This document shows, piece by piece, positions 17,373-27,205 of a stretch of 64,000 bases of DNA. Below the pieces are notes generated by a model that worked only from the letters and a program-made list of their open reading frames with translations, did no database searches and was not told the DNA's origin. Both the position numbers and the translations under genes were made by a program. Source of the DNA: Micavibrio aeruginosavorus ARL-13 (lineage in GTDB: Bacteria; Pseudomonadota; Alphaproteobacteria; Micavibrionales; Micavibrionaceae). How positions within the stretch are numbered: the stretch's first letter is position 1; every line of letters begins with the position of its first letter. The DNA is taken from assembly GCF_000226315.1 (NCBI RefSeq), contig NC_016026.1, forward strand, positions 124,001 through 188,000. The letters are read 5' to 3'.

Positions 17373-19151
17373 CTATGCGCGGTTAAAGACGACGGTAAAG
17401 CGCGCGCCGCGAATTTGATTGTCGCGGTCACGAATATTCTCCGCAAAAATCACGCCGCCATGCGCTTTCACGATCTGCCGCGCAATGGACAGGCCCAATC
17501 CCGAATGGCTGCCGTAATCTTCGTGCGCGGGGCGCTCGCTATAGAAGCGTTCAAAGATGGTGTCCAGCTTATTTTCCGGGATACCGGGGCCTTCGTCTTC
17601 GACCTGAATCAAAACCTGTTCCCGGTTTTGTGACAGATTGATGGTCACCGATTTATTGACGGGCGTGAAGGACAGGGCATTGGACAGCAGGTTTTCAAAC
17701 ACCTGCGCCAGTCGCCCTTCCGATCCCCGGACAATCACGGCTTCGGCGCTGTCGATATTGATGCGCAGGCGTTGTTCCGGTGGCAATGTTTCCACGCCAC
17801 TTTCGGCATGACGACGGTTTTGCTGGGCCAGTGCGACACGACGGCCATCAATAATCTGGGTCAGCATCCGGCCCATATTCACATTGCCCATTTCTTCGCG
17901 CGATAATTCGGCGTCCAGGCGGGATGCGTTGGAAATATCGCTGATCAAACGGTTCAGGCGGTTCACATCATGCTGCATAATGCCGAACAGGCGGTCCAGA
18001 TCGGCCTTGCTCTTCACAATCGGTGCGGTTTCCACCGCACTGCGCAGCGATGTCAGCGGGTTTTTAATCTCGTGCGATACATCGGCGGCGAAGCGTTCAA
18101 TTGTATCCATCCGATCGCGCAACGCCGTGGTCATGGCGTTCAATGCGGCGGAGAGTTCGCCAATTTCATCCTTGCGGTGGGTCAAATCTGGAATGTCGAT
18201 CTGGCGGCCCTTGCCCAAGCGCACGGCTTCGGCGGCGCGGGCCAGTTTTTTCAACGGGCGGCCAATCGATCCGGCCAGATACATCGACAGGAAAATTGTG
18301 ATGGACAACGCGCCCAGGAAGACGGTCAGCACATCGTACCGCATCTGGGTAATCGCGGATTCAATTTCACGCCCATCGCGTGATAGCATGACGACGCCAA
18401 TCACATTTTCAACCTTGCGGATCGGGGCGGCGGCGGTCAGGCGAATTTTTCCCTGCCGGTCTTCCCATGCGGTGGCGCTGATCCGTCCGGTCAGGGCGAC
18501 GGCGGCATCCGGGTATGCGGTGATGCTTTGTGCGCCCGTGTCCGGATAATCGGGCAGGTCGCTTTGCATTGGGATCCATTCAATAATCGCCTGGCCCCAG
18601 CGGTTCATCTGTTCGGACAGGCTGGGCTGGGCCGCTTCGCTTTCGGCGGCAACGGCACTACGTGCGGCGGCCACGCGGGCCTCGCCTGATCGTTCGCCAC
18701 CCAGCTCCAGCGAATCGCCGATCAATGTGCCATCCGCGCTGAACAATCGTGTACGGTTTTCGGTGGTCTGGCCCAGGCGTCGCACCATGCGGCGGGACAG
18801 TTCGGGCACCAGCATTTCAATCTCTTCGGGTTTGGCGAAGAAGAACGGTTTCCCCTTTTCCACCGGACGCACGGCGGCTTCGGCAATGGCGCCGGCGAAC
18901 AATTGCGATTGAATTTGCATGGTTTCCAGTTCGGCGCGGATCAAACTGTCGCGGTACTGGCCGAGATAGAGAAGACCAACAACCAGAACCAGCGGTGCAA
19001 TCACGTTTACCGCCAGAATACGGACCGTCAGTCCGCCCAGAATACGGGGGCGCGGCATGGGCGGCAAAATAGCCCATACATCATAACCGATATCGGAACT
19101 GGCTTTACTTCGCCGGTCCTTAATCTTCTTTATAACGGTACCCAACGCCAT
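17373..19151 (-). CDS. chvG: ChvG-type membrane sensor histidine kinase
   Basis: About 592 residues: N-terminal transmembrane helix ([20 protein letters not shown]), a periplasmic sensor region, a second helix near [18 protein letters not shown], a HAMP domain, the H-box [17 protein letters not shown] with an intact His, and a HATPase domain ([28 protein letters not shown]). ChvG/ExoS kinases respond to acid and envelope stress and control the ChvI regulator. The exact start is unsure. The ATG at 19151 overlaps the chvI stop by about 30 bp, and an ATG at 19058 would avoid overlap. The chvI-chvG order is as expected. Confidence 0.9.
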   Translation of the reverse strand: MALGTVIKKIKDRRSKASSDIGYDVWAILPPMPRPRILGGLTVRILAVNVIAPLVLVVGLLYLGQYRDSLIRAELETMQIQSQLFAGAIAEAAVRPVEKGKPFFFAKPEEIEMLVPELSRRMVRRLGQTTENRTRLFSADGTLIGDSLELGGERSGEARVAAARSAVAAESEAAQPSLSEQMNRWGQAIIEWIPMQSDLPDYPDTGAQSITAYPDAAVALTGRISATAWEDRQGKIRLTAAAPIRKVENVIGVVMLSRDGREIESAITQMRYDVLTVFLGALSITIFLSMYLAGSIGRPLKKLARAAEAVRLGKGRQIDIPDLTHRKDEIGELSAALNAMTTALRDRMDTIERFAADVSHEIKNPLTSLRSAVETAPIVKSKADLDRLFGIMQHDVNRLNRLISDISNASRLDAELSREEMGNVNMGRMLTQIIDGRRVALAQQNRRHAESGVETLPPEQRLRINIDSAEAVIVRGSEGRLAQVFENLLSNALSFTPVNKSVTINLSQNREQVLIQVEDEGPGIPENKLDTIFERFYSERPAHEDYGSHSGLGLSIARQIVKAHGGVIFAENIRDRDNQIRGARFTVVFNRA

Positions 19152-19839
19152 AGAGTGTTTCAATCTGTGAGAATTCGGGGTCAACGACACGGAACTTTTT
19201 CCGGATGCGTTTAATGTGCGAGTCGATGGTGCGGTCATCGACATAGATATTTTCGCCATAGGCCATGTCGATCAATTGATCGCGGTTCTTCACGTGGCCC
19301 GGGCGTTGTGCCAGTGCCTTGACCAACAAATATTCCGTCACGGTTAAATCAACCGCGCCACCCTTCCACATGCACAAATGACGGGCATCGTCCAAAACCA
19401 GATTGCCCCGCTCAATCATGTTTTTGGCCGCCTCGTCCTGCGACGGGGCGGGCTGTTTGCGCACGTCATTACGGCGCAGGATGGATCGAATCCGTTCGAT
19501 CAGCAGGCGCTGTGAAAACGGCTTGGTGATGTAATCATCCGCCCCCATGCGCAGGCCCAGAACTTCGTCAATCTCGTCATCCTTGGAGGTCAGGAAAATG
19601 ACCGGAATGGCCGATTGTTCGCGCAATTTGCCCAATACTTCCATGCCATCCATCCGCGGCATCTTGATATCCAGCACGACCAGATCAGGTAGATTGGCGG
19701 TGATCCCGGCCAAGCCTTCCTCACCATCGGTGTAGGTCTTCACCGTATAGCCCTCAGCCTCCAGCGCCATCGAAACCGATGTCAGGATGTTGCGATCGTC
19801 GTCAACCAGGGCGATGGTTTGGGTGGCGGTCTGGGTCAT
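19120..19839 (-). CDS. chvI: ChvI-type OmpR-family response regulator
   Basis: 239 residues: a receiver domain with acidic pocket LVDDD, phosphoacceptor in [13 protein letters not shown], and Lys in DDYITKPFS, followed by a winged-helix DNA-binding domain ending [14 protein letters not shown]. ChvI is phosphorylated by ChvG and controls envelope and exopolysaccharide genes. The ATG at 19839 gives a standard-length protein; the in-frame extension to 19923 has no family character. It is the first gene of the chvI-chvG operon. Confidence 0.93.
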   Translation of the reverse strand: MTQTATQTIALVDDDRNILTSVSMALEAEGYTVKTYTDGEEGLAGITANLPDLVVLDIKMPRMDGMEVLGKLREQSAIPVIFLTSKDDEIDEVLGLRMGADDYITKPFSQRLLIERIRSILRRNDVRKQPAPSQDEAAKNMIERGNLVLDDARHLCMWKGGAVDLTVTEYLLVKALAQRPGHVKNRDQLIDMAYGENIYVDDRTIDSHIKRIRKKFRVVDPEFSQIETLYGVGYRYKED

Positions 19840-19956
19840 GGGTGTGGCGGTCCTTTGAGAATCAGCAAAAATATCGAAATGATTATAATGATTTGCCATG
19901 CAAATGGGGATTGAAAAGGGCACGTTTGTGAAAAAATCGTGGTCTTTTGCCCTTTT

Positions 19957-21267
19957 TTACGAAAATGCGGCCTGCGCCAGTGTGTGACCCGCCAGATAAA
20001 GCGATCCGGCCACGATGATGCGGCCCGGTGCGTGTGTGGCGGCCAGTGTTGCGATGGCGTGGTCCAGATCCGGGGCGCATGACACATTGCGCGCACCATG
20101 TGTCCGCCACAGCGGGACCAGTGTTGCGGGGTCGTGGCTTTTCCCGCCCTCGCTGCCCGGCACGGGGATCAGTGTCACGCTGGTCGCACATTGGGCCAGC
20201 GGGGCGATAAACCGGGCCGCATCCTTGTGTCCCATCATGCCAATGATCAAATGCGTGGGGTGGCCATCGCTTGCGTACAGGGCGGCGATATGCCGGGCCA
20301 GCACAATGGCGCCGCTGTCATTATGGGCGCCATCCACCCATACGTCCCACGATGCGGGGGCGGCGGGATGTGAAATACGATGCAACCGCCCCGGCCAGTG
20401 CGCGGTGCGCAGGCCGTGATGTATGGCGTCGATGGGAACAGGGCATTGCGATTGCGCGCGCAAGGTGGCGATGGCCAGCGCGGCATTGTCAATTTGATGC
20501 GCGCCCGCCATGGCCGGGCGGGGCAGGGCGGACAGGGTTTCCCCTGCCACCGTCAAGGACCAGGATGAATCGGTGACATCATGCACATGCCAGTCGCGTC
20601 CCATGATCGTCAGTGCGGCCTGCATCGCGGCGGCGCGCGTTTCAATCACGCGAATGGCGGCCGGGGCCTCATCCATCATCTGTGCGCCCACGACACAAGG
20701 CACGCCGGGCTTGATAATGCCGGCCTTCTCGGCCGCAATGTTTTCCAATCTTTCGCCCAGCCACGCCGTGTGGTCAAAGGACAGGGTGGTGATTGCGGTG
20801 GCAATTGGGTGTTCGACCACGTTGGTGGCGTCCAACCGCCCGCCAACGCCGGTTTCCAGCAGGACAATATCGGCGCGCGTCCGGGCAAAGGCGGTAAAGG
20901 CCGCCGCCGTAGCGATTTCAAAGAAGCTCTGATCCGGGTCGTCGTGGGCGGCGGCCAACACTTCATCCAACAACGGTTTTAGCCGGGCATCATCAATCAC
21001 CTGACCGTTCAGGACGATGCGTTCATTGAACCGGATCAAATGCGGGGAGGTGTAGGCGTGAACGCTGTGTCCCGCCGCCTCCAGCATCGCGCGCATAAAG
21101 GCGATTGTTGAGCCCTTGCCATTCGTTCCCGCGACATGAATAACCGGCGGCAGGTGCGTATGCGGATTGCCCAGCCGATCCAGCAGTGTAAAAAATTCAG
21201 GCCGGATGGAATGATCCATCCGGCCATTTTTACGAAGGCTGAAAATATGGTTCAGCGTGTCCTGCAA
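19957..21267 (-). CDS. folC: Folylpolyglutamate synthase / dihydrofolate synthase
   Basis: 436 residues. It adds glutamate to dihydropteroate and folates. The P-loop HVAGTNGKGSTIAFMRAML is near residue 45, followed by YTSPHLIRFNERI and ETGVGGRLDATN; all are FolC signatures. I place the start at a TTG (21265-21267), 5 bp after AGAAGG. This keeps the short helix before RLGNPHTHLPP that the family has, whereas the first ATG (21219) would cut it off. Reading further upstream runs into accD. It follows accD by 20 bp, the common accD-folC operon. Confidence 0.92.
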   Translation of the reverse strand: MQDTLNHIFSLRKNGRMDHSIRPEFFTLLDRLGNPHTHLPPVIHVAGTNGKGSTIAFMRAMLEAAGHSVHAYTSPHLIRFNERIVLNGQVIDDARLKPLLDEVLAAAHDDPDQSFFEIATAAAFTAFARTRADIVLLETGVGGRLDATNVVEHPIATAITTLSFDHTAWLGERLENIAAEKAGIIKPGVPCVVGAQMMDEAPAAIRVIETRAAAMQAALTIMGRDWHVHDVTDSSWSLTVAGETLSALPRPAMAGAHQIDNAALAIATLRAQSQCPVPIDAIHHGLRTAHWPGRLHRISHPAAPASWDVWVDGAHNDSGAIVLARHIAALYASDGHPTHLIIGMMGHKDAARFIAPLAQCATSVTLIPVPGSEGGKSHDPATLVPLWRTHGARNVSCAPDLDHAIATLAATHAPGRIIVAGSLYLAGHTLAQAAFS

Positions 21268-21287
21268 ACCAACCTTCTGCTGTTTCG

Positions 21288-22349
21288 TTAATCCGCGATC
21301 TTGCGGATGGTTTTGCTGGTCATCGCGGCGCGCTTCTTGGTTATTTTTGCGGCCACTTTCTTTTTCACAGACGGCAGTTTTGCGACATTGCGCGCGGCTT
21401 TCGCGGCGCTGGAAATATCGCCCTTGCCGGATTTGCCCGATCCGTTGACGGATTTGCTGCCCTTGCCGCGGCTGCCGCCACGGGCTTCTTCGCGGCCCGT
21501 GCGGTTCATCAGCAGGTTCAGAACGCGGGACAGGGTGGAATGCAAATCCTTGCGCGCCACAACCATGTCGATCATGCCGTGATCCAGCAGATATTCGGCG
21601 GTCTGGAATCCCGGCGGCAATTCTTCGCGGATGGTTTCCTGGATTACACGCTTTCCGGCGAAGCCGATCATGCAACCCGGTTCGGCGATTTGAATGTCGC
21701 CCACCATGGCAAAGGATGCGCTGACCCCGCCCGTCGTCGGGTCGGCCAGCAAAACGATGTAGGGCAGTTTGGCGTCCTTCACCATCTCCACGGCGATGAT
21801 CGTGCGCGGCATCTGCATCAACGACAACGCGCCTTCCTGCATACGGGCGCCGCCCGATGACGGAATAACCATGAAGGCGGAATGGGTGCGCACGGCTTCT
21901 TCGGCGGCACGCACAATCCCTTCACCAACGCCCGCGCCCATGGACCCACCCATGAAGGAGAAATCGAACGCCGCGCACACAACCGGCTGGCCGCCGATGG
22001 TGCCGGTGGCAATCACAATCGCATCTTCGCGTTTGGATTTGCTTTGGGCTTCTTTCAACCGTGCGGAATATGCTTTGCGGTCCTTGAATTTCAACGGATC
22101 AACCGGAACATGCGGGGCGCGGATTTCGTTCCACTCGCCGTCGTCGAACAGGATGTTCAGGCGCTGGTCCACGTCGATTTTCAAATGATGTCCGCAATGG
22201 GTGCAGACATTCATGTTTTCATCCAGATCGCGATGGAACAACATGCCATCGCACGCCGGGCATTTTTGCCACAGATTATCGGGCACGTCCTTTTGCTGTG
22301 AAACAAAGGACCGGATCTTCGGACGAATGAAATTGCTCAGCCAGTTCAT
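21288..22349 (-). CDS. accD: Acetyl-CoA carboxylase carboxyltransferase beta subunit, with basic C-terminal tail
   Basis: 353 residues from the ATG at 22349 (MNWLSNFIRPKIRS). It transfers carboxyl from biotin to acetyl-CoA, the first step of fatty-acid synthesis, with AccA. A four-Cys zinc ribbon, CPACDGMLF ... VCTHCG, is near residues 30-55, and the crotonase-like core with GGARMQEG and PTTGGVSASFAMVGD follows. The core ends around residue 281. Then comes a 72-residue Lys/Arg/Ser/Gly-rich tail (21291-21506), which most AccD proteins lack or have much shorter. Followed by folC in the same operon. Confidence 0.95.
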   Translation of the reverse strand: MNWLSNFIRPKIRSFVSQQKDVPDNLWQKCPACDGMLFHRDLDENMNVCTHCGHHLKIDVDQRLNILFDDGEWNEIRAPHVPVDPLKFKDRKAYSARLKEAQSKSKREDAIVIATGTIGGQPVVCAAFDFSFMGGSMGAGVGEGIVRAAEEAVRTHSAFMVIPSSGGARMQEGALSLMQMPRTIIAVEMVKDAKLPYIVLLADPTTGGVSASFAMVGDIQIAEPGCMIGFAGKRVIQETIREELPPGFQTAEYLLDHGMIDMVVARKDLHSTLSRVLNLLMNRTGREEARGGSRGKGSKSVNGSGKSGKGDISSAAKAARNVAKLPSVKKKVAAKITKKRAAMTSKTIRKIAD

Positions 22350-22493
22350 GCCTGCAACACTGCCTTCTTTAAAGTGGGCCAGATGATCATGTCTGATCAT
22401 TACGCTCCCGCTGGTCGAAACGGGACCAGTCGGGGCGTCTTTATCCCCCAAGCCGGGGGGGATTGTCAAGGAAAGCGCGGTTATGACAATTGG

Positions 22494-22517
22494 AAAACCG
22501 CCCAGAATGGCGGTTTT
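22494..22517 (-). terminator. Terminator downstream of the 22539 gene
   Basis: AAAACCGCC, loop CAGAAT, GGCGGTTTT: a 9-bp perfect hairpin with T-runs in both directions. It separates the upstream minus-strand gene from accD. Confidence 0.75.
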
Positions 22518-22538
22518 CTTACGTTTTAAAACAAAAGG

Positions 22539-23174
22539 TTAGGATGTGGCCGTCGCGGGCACCAGCCCGCGCAGGGGCGGGAAATGAAGCTGCGGATTCT
22601 TCCGCAGGGTGCGCTGCATCTGATCCGATGTCATCCATCGGAAGACCTGTGCACACGACCGCTGGTTCTCGGCGGTACCAATCAGCATGGGGTGCGTCGG
22701 CGCCCCGTATTTCAACGCATCGAATAAATGTTCGAACGCATCATACAAATTCAGATCATGGCCAATATTAAAATCCAGGAACCCGCGCTGCGATGGCATC
22801 TTGCCATTGTCATGCAGGGCCAGGACGCGATGATCGTGATAATAAATGGCAAAGACCAGCGGCCCGATTGTGCCATCGCTTTTATAGCATAAACGCTGGT
22901 CCAGGCAGGGCGTGATGTCACGTTCGACCAGCATGTGCAACGTGTCGGTGCGCAATTCGCCCAGCAGGTTGCGCAGCCGCGTCGCATAGGCGGATGTGCC
23001 GCTGGCCACCATGGATGGGGCCAGACCCTGATGCGTGTCCGCCCGCAACAATGACCGGCGGACCAGAACGGCGATCAGATCTTTCTGTGTCACCGGTATA
23101 GTGTCGTCGTCTGTGTGATTCTTTGTGAAGAGCACATCAAAGAAGCGCCGTATGGTGGCCGATACATTCAACAT
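22539..23174 (-). CDS. Uncharacterised 211-residue protein
   Basis: Soluble, with no signal peptide. The middle part, FAIYYHDHRVLALHDNGKMP, then FNIGHDLNLYDAFEHLFDAL and TENQRSCAQVFRWMTSDQM, has a mixed alpha/beta look that could be PAS-like, but I cannot assign a family. It has its own terminator and lies between accD and the YdcF-type gene on the same strand. Function unknown. Confidence 0.65.
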   Translation of the reverse strand: MLNVSATIRRFFDVLFTKNHTDDDTIPVTQKDLIAVLVRRSLLRADTHQGLAPSMVASGTSAYATRLRNLLGELRTDTLHMLVERDITPCLDQRLCYKSDGTIGPLVFAIYYHDHRVLALHDNGKMPSQRGFLDFNIGHDLNLYDAFEHLFDALKYGAPTHPMLIGTAENQRSCAQVFRWMTSDQMQRTLRKNPQLHFPPLRGLVPATATS

Positions 23175-23261
23175 GGTCTGCAGTCCCCGTTTTTGAACTC
23201 TGAAGAGTATCCTAATAAGCGGGGCTTACAGGAAGCTTTCATGGGATTTTGCGATTGAAAA

Positions 23262-23948
23262 TCAGGGGGTTGGCGTATGTTGGCTGGGTTGTGGCAAGGC
23301 CCGGGCCATGGTGTTGATGGCCTCAATATCCACTTCTTTCAACCATCCGTTCGCTTGATAGGGCGCAATCTTGGCCCATTCGCGCAAGACGGTGCGGCGA
23401 AATTCGGCATGGGTGTGAAAATCCTGTGCGGCCACCGGGAATTTGTTTCCGGTGGCGTGCATCGCGAAAACTTCCGGCCAGCGGCGGGCGGTCGTCATCA
23501 TGGTGCGGCGTCCGGCGGTGACGTTGCCAACGGTGATGATGGTGCGGATCTGATCCAGTTCACCCCGTTGCATGATCATCCGGCGGGCATAGACAATATT
23601 TTCCTGCGTGTTCGTCGCGCGGTTTTCCAGCAGGATGGAATGATCCGGCACGCCATGTTCAATCAGGATCCGGCGCATCATTTCCGCTTCGGTTTCCTGT
23701 GCCGTGGCCTTGACGCGGCCCGACACGATGAAACGGTTTGTGTACCCGTCATGGAACAATTGCGCGCCGCATTGGGCAATCGCGGGGGTGGTTTTAACGC
23801 TGCCGCACAACACGGCCAGATCGGCACAGGCCAGTTCGGTCTGTTCAATCAGCAGATAGGCATGAACGGCCCGATAAAACGCATGGCGCAACCCCCCGCG
23901 CGCGGCGGGGCAAGACGGTGGAAAATCGGGTGACGCATTACGATCCAT
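23262..23948 (-). CDS. YdcF-type DUF218 protein
   Basis: 228 residues from the ATG at 23948. It shows the DUF218/YdcF pattern: a Rossmann-like strand ADLAVLCGSV, a conserved FIVSGRVKATAQETEAEMM, ILLENRATNTQENIVYARR and a later IRTIITVGNVTAGRRTMMT. Family members are small globular proteins, some membrane-anchored, implicated in envelope or S-adenosylmethionine-related binding; their reaction is not established. No transmembrane helix is seen here, so this copy is probably cytoplasmic. Confidence 0.8.
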   Translation of the reverse strand: MDRNASPDFPPSCPAARGGLRHAFYRAVHAYLLIEQTELACADLAVLCGSVKTTPAIAQCGAQLFHDGYTNRFIVSGRVKATAQETEAEMMRRILIEHGVPDHSILLENRATNTQENIVYARRMIMQRGELDQIRTIITVGNVTAGRRTMMTTARRWPEVFAMHATGNKFPVAAQDFHTHAEFRRTVLREWAKIAPYQANGWLKEVDIEAINTMARALPQPSQHTPTP

Positions 23949-24010
23949 AAGACCGTGATTAGGTGAGGGGGGCGGCAATGTCCAGAAAAAATACCCCTAT
24001 GCCGCCTTTT

Positions 24011-24733
24011 TTAGGCTGGCTTTTTCAAGGTGGCCAGAATGGTGCGGGCGGCGGCGGCCGGATCGGCGGCTCCCGTGATTGGGCGGCCAATGACCAGATG
24101 GCTGGCCCCGGCATGCAGGGCTTCGTCCGGGGCCATCGTGCGCTTCTGGTCTCCGGCGTCTGATCCGGCGGGGCGAATGCCCGGTACCATCAACGTGAAA
24201 TCGGGGCCAAGGGCGGCACGAAGCGGGGCAATTTCGTGGGCCGAACACACCACGCCGTCCAGTCCGGATTCTTTCGTGAGTGTAGCCAAGCGAATGACCT
24301 GTGCGGCCACATCATCCCCTTGCCCCACGGCGGACAGGGATGGGGCATCTAGGCTGGTCAAAATGGTAACGGCCAACAGACGCGGAGGTGTGATGGCGCA
24401 TTTGGCGGCTTCATCCATCAACGCATCGTGCCCCGCCCGCATCATGTCGGCCCCGCCGGATGCGTGGACGTTGACGAAGGCGGGCCGCGTGCGTGTGGCC
24501 GTGCGCAATGCGGCGGCCACGGTGTTGGGAATGTCGTGGAATTTCAAATCCAGAAACAGGGCCGCGTTTGGCGCTTCATCCATCACGCGGCGAATGCCAT
24601 CGGGACCATGGGTGCAGAAAAACTCCAACCCTAATTTGATCCCGCCCGTTACCGGGCCAATGGCGGCAACCAAGTGTTTGGCATGGTCCAGATCGGGTGT
24701 GTCGATGGCGCAGAAGATGATGGGCTGGGTCAT
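24011..24733 (-). CDS. pyrF: Orotidine-5'-phosphate decarboxylase
   Basis: 240 residues. Last step of UMP synthesis. The active-site motif LFLDLKFHDIPNTV near residues 60-73 (D-x-K-x-x-D) is intact, and the phosphate-binding MVPGIRPAGSDAGDQKR near residue 185 and HLVIGRPIT near 215 match the short bacterial PyrF class. The C-terminus ends soon after, as expected. A terminator separates it from ihfB upstream. The dihydroorotase of the same pathway is at 39264. Confidence 0.96.
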   Translation of the reverse strand: MTQPIIFCAIDTPDLDHAKHLVAAIGPVTGGIKLGLEFFCTHGPDGIRRVMDEAPNAALFLDLKFHDIPNTVAAALRTATRTRPAFVNVHASGGADMMRAGHDALMDEAAKCAITPPRLLAVTILTSLDAPSLSAVGQGDDVAAQVIRLATLTKESGLDGVVCSAHEIAPLRAALGPDFTLMVPGIRPAGSDAGDQKRTMAPDEALHAGASHLVIGRPITGAADPAAAARTILATLKKPA

Positions 24734-24768
24734 GGTGGGGTGGTCCGGTCTTGTGTTTTGCGCTCAAG

Positions 24769-24797
24769 AAAAAGGGCGCTGGTGATGCGCCCTTTTT
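24769..24797. terminator. Bidirectional-looking terminator between ihfB and pyrF
   Basis: AAAAAGGGCGC, loop TGGTGAT, GCGCCCTTTTT. It lies just after the ihfB stop on the minus strand and ends the rpsA-ihfB transcription unit. Confidence 0.85.
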
Positions 24798-24815
24798 AAA
24801 TTCTGTTTGTGCGGA

Positions 24816-25124
24816 TTAAAATTCGTTGTCGTCCCCGTCGGACACGCCGCCATTCAGGCGCTCGCGCAGGGCTTTGCCGGTTTTAAAGAACGGCAGGCGT
24901 TTGGCGTCCACCTCGACGCTTTCGCCGGTGCGGGGGTTGCGGCCCGTGCGGGCTTCGCGTTCTTTCACGGAAAATGCGCCAAAACCACGCAATTCCACGC
25001 GATCGCCTACGACCAAGGCCTTGGTGATTTCTTCGAAGATGGTATCGACGATTTTCTCAACGTCCCGCATATAAAGGTGCGGGTTGCGTTCTGCGAGCTT
25101 CTGGATCAGTTCCGATTTGGTCAT
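24816..25124 (-). CDS. ihfB: Integration host factor beta subunit
   Basis: 102 residues of the HU/IHF family, which bends DNA at specific sites for recombination and transcription. It starts [19 protein letters not shown], has the DNA-binding arm [20 protein letters not shown], including the intercalating Pro region, and ends with an acidic tail. The ATG at 25124 was chosen over a TTG three codons upstream. Location directly downstream of rpsA is the conserved arrangement for ihfB (himD). Confidence 0.95.
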   Translation of the reverse strand: MTKSELIQKLAERNPHLYMRDVEKIVDTIFEEITKALVVGDRVELRGFGAFSVKEREARTGRNPRTGESVEVDAKRLPFFKTGKALRERLNGGVSDGDDNEF

Positions 25125-25341
25125 CGCCTTCAAATCCCTTGTGTTTTTGTGCGCCTTGGGCGCTGAGATCTTTGTCTGGGGTATTCCTTAAGGATGCCCC
25201 ATTTCCCCCGGCCTCGTCAAGTGAAACCCATTGATTGAAAAGGATTTTTTAAGGAATTGGGGGTGTTTTGCACCCCCTGATCCCCCTGAATCCGTGGTTT
25301 TGTGCGGGATTCAGGTGAATCAATGTGTTAACGCCGCTATG

Positions 25342-25376
25342 AAAAAACCCCGCTGGTTTTCACCAACGGGGTTTTT
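25342..25376 (-). terminator. Terminator after rpsA
   Basis: AAAAAACCCCG, C, TGGT, TTTC, ACCA, A, CGGGGTTTTT: a two-part stem with flanking A and T runs, just past the rpsA stop. ihfB, some 220 bp further, may depend on read-through or on its own promoter. Confidence 0.8.
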
Positions 25377-25396
25377 CCTGTGTTCAGGCGAAGGGA

Positions 25397-27112
25397 TTAG
25401 GCTTCGTCTTTTTTCGATTTCAGGGCTGCGCCCAGAATGTCGCCCAAGGACGCACCCGAATCGGACGAACCAAAGGCAGCCATGGCTTCTTTGTCTTCGT
25501 CGATTTCGCGTTGCTTGATCGACAGGCTCAGCTTGCGGGACTTCTTGTCGGCGCTCAGAACTTTCGCATCGACTTTTTCGCCAACGGCGAAACGGTCGGG
25601 GCGTTGTTCAGAACGTTCACGGGACAGATCGGCCTTCTTGATGAAGCCGGTCACGTTGTCGCTGACGTTTACTTCCAGACCGTTTGCGGTCACTTCGGTA
25701 ATCGTGCAGGTCACAACGGCGCCCTTGTTGAAGCCGTCCAATGCACCAGCGTTCGGATCTTCACCCGACAATTGCTTGATGCCCAGAGCAACGCGTTCTT
25801 TGTCAGCCTCGACTTCGAGGATCTTGACCTTCACGGTGTCGCCCTTGTTGTACTGCTTCAGCGCGTCTTCGCCCGTTACATCCCAAGCGATATCGGACAT
25901 GTGAACCATGCCGTCGATGTCGCCCGGCAGACCGACAAACAGACCGAACTCGGTGATGTTGCGGACTTCGCCGTCCAGAACATCGCCAGCCTTGTTTTTC
26001 GCTGCGAAGTCTTTCCACGGGTTTTCCGTGGTTTGTTTCAGGCCCAGGCTGATCCGGCGTTTTTCCTGATCAACATCCAGAACCATAACTTCAACTTCTT
26101 GGGATGTGGACACGATCTTACCCGGATGAACGTTCTTCTTCGTCCAGGACATTTCAGATACGTGAACCAGACCTTCGATCCCGGATTCCAGTTCAACAAA
26201 TGCACCGTAATCGGTGATGTTGTTGACGCGGCCCGTGACTTTCTGGCCAACCGGGTATTTCGCTGCAATGCCATCCCACGGATCGCTTTCCAGCTGTTTC
26301 ATACCCAGGCTGATGCGCTGGTTTTCTTCGTTGTAACGGATCACCTGAACCTGGATGTTCTGACCGATGGTCAGCATCTCGGACGGGTGGTTGACGCGTT
26401 TCCACGAAATGTCGGTGACGTGCAGCAAGCCGTCGACACCGCCCAGATCAACGAACGCACCGTAATCGGTGATGTTCTTGACGATACCGGTCAGAACCTG
26501 GCCTTCGCGCAGGTTGCCCAACAGATCCGAACGTGCGGATTCGCGGGACTCTTCCAGAACGGCACGGCGGGACACAACGATGTTGCCACGCTGACGATCC
26601 ATTTTCAGGATGTGGAACGGCTGCGGTGTACCCATCAGCGGACCAACGTCGCGGACCGGACGGATGTCCACTTGGGACCCCGGCAAGAATGCAACGGCGC
26701 CGCCCAGGTCGACCGTGAAGCCGCCTTTGACGCGACCGAAAATAACGCCCGTAACACGTTCGTTTTTCTCGGTTGATTTTTCCAGTTCGGCCCAGACTTC
26801 TTCGCGACGGGCTTTTTCACGCGACAGGGCGGTTTCCCCATCACGGTTTTCCATGCGCTCGACGAATACCTCAACGATATCGCCAGCTTTCACTTCCGGA
26901 TCTTCACCCGGGCGTGAGAATTCGCGCAAGGCCACGCGGCCTTCGGACTTCAGGCCGACATCGATCATTACGAATTCGCTGTCGACACCAATGACGCGGC
27001 CCTTAACAACGGACCCATCAAAGGATTTTTGTGGTCCCAAAACTTCGTTCAGAAGTTTCGAGAAGTCTGAGTTTGTGCTCAGGTCTTTCAGATTTGCGGC
27101 TGGTTTTGCCAT
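25397..27112 (-). CDS. rpsA: 30S ribosomal protein S1
   Basis: 571 residues with six S1 (OB-fold) domains. Repeated signatures of the type [23 protein letters not shown], each shorter in the protein, appear near residues 205, 290 and 380, and a diverged sixth one ([13 protein letters not shown]) near 470. S1 brings mRNAs with weak Shine-Dalgarno sequences to the ribosome, relevant here because several genes in the window lack one. AAGGAAA precedes the ATG. The usual order aroA-cmk-rpsA-ihfB is kept apart from the insertion between aroA and cmk. Confidence 0.98.
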   Translation of the reverse strand: [571 protein letters not shown]

Positions 27113-27157
27113 GGTTTAGTTTCCTTTTCGGTAGTCATGATCGCAAGAGGATTCCCC

Positions 27158-27205
27158 CGTCCGGCTGACCCCCAAACCCGTGAAGGTGAGGGGGAGTGAC
27201 GGACG
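27158..27205 (-). promoter_or_regulatory. Stem-loop in the rpsA leader
   Basis: CGTCCG (27158-27163) pairs with CGGACG (27200-27205) and CCCCC (27169-27173) with GGGGG (27190-27194), with a symmetrical 5/5 internal loop between. It lies 46-93 nt upstream of the rpsA start. S1 autoregulates through its leader in many bacteria, so a translational operator is possible; a dispersed GC-rich repeat is the alternative. Confidence 0.4.

Noticed and set aside
25511-26776. Long open frame opposite rpsA (421 codons)
   Set aside because: It lies wholly inside the S1 gene on the other strand; its protein has no domain logic and mirrors the S1 repeats. A shadow of codon bias.
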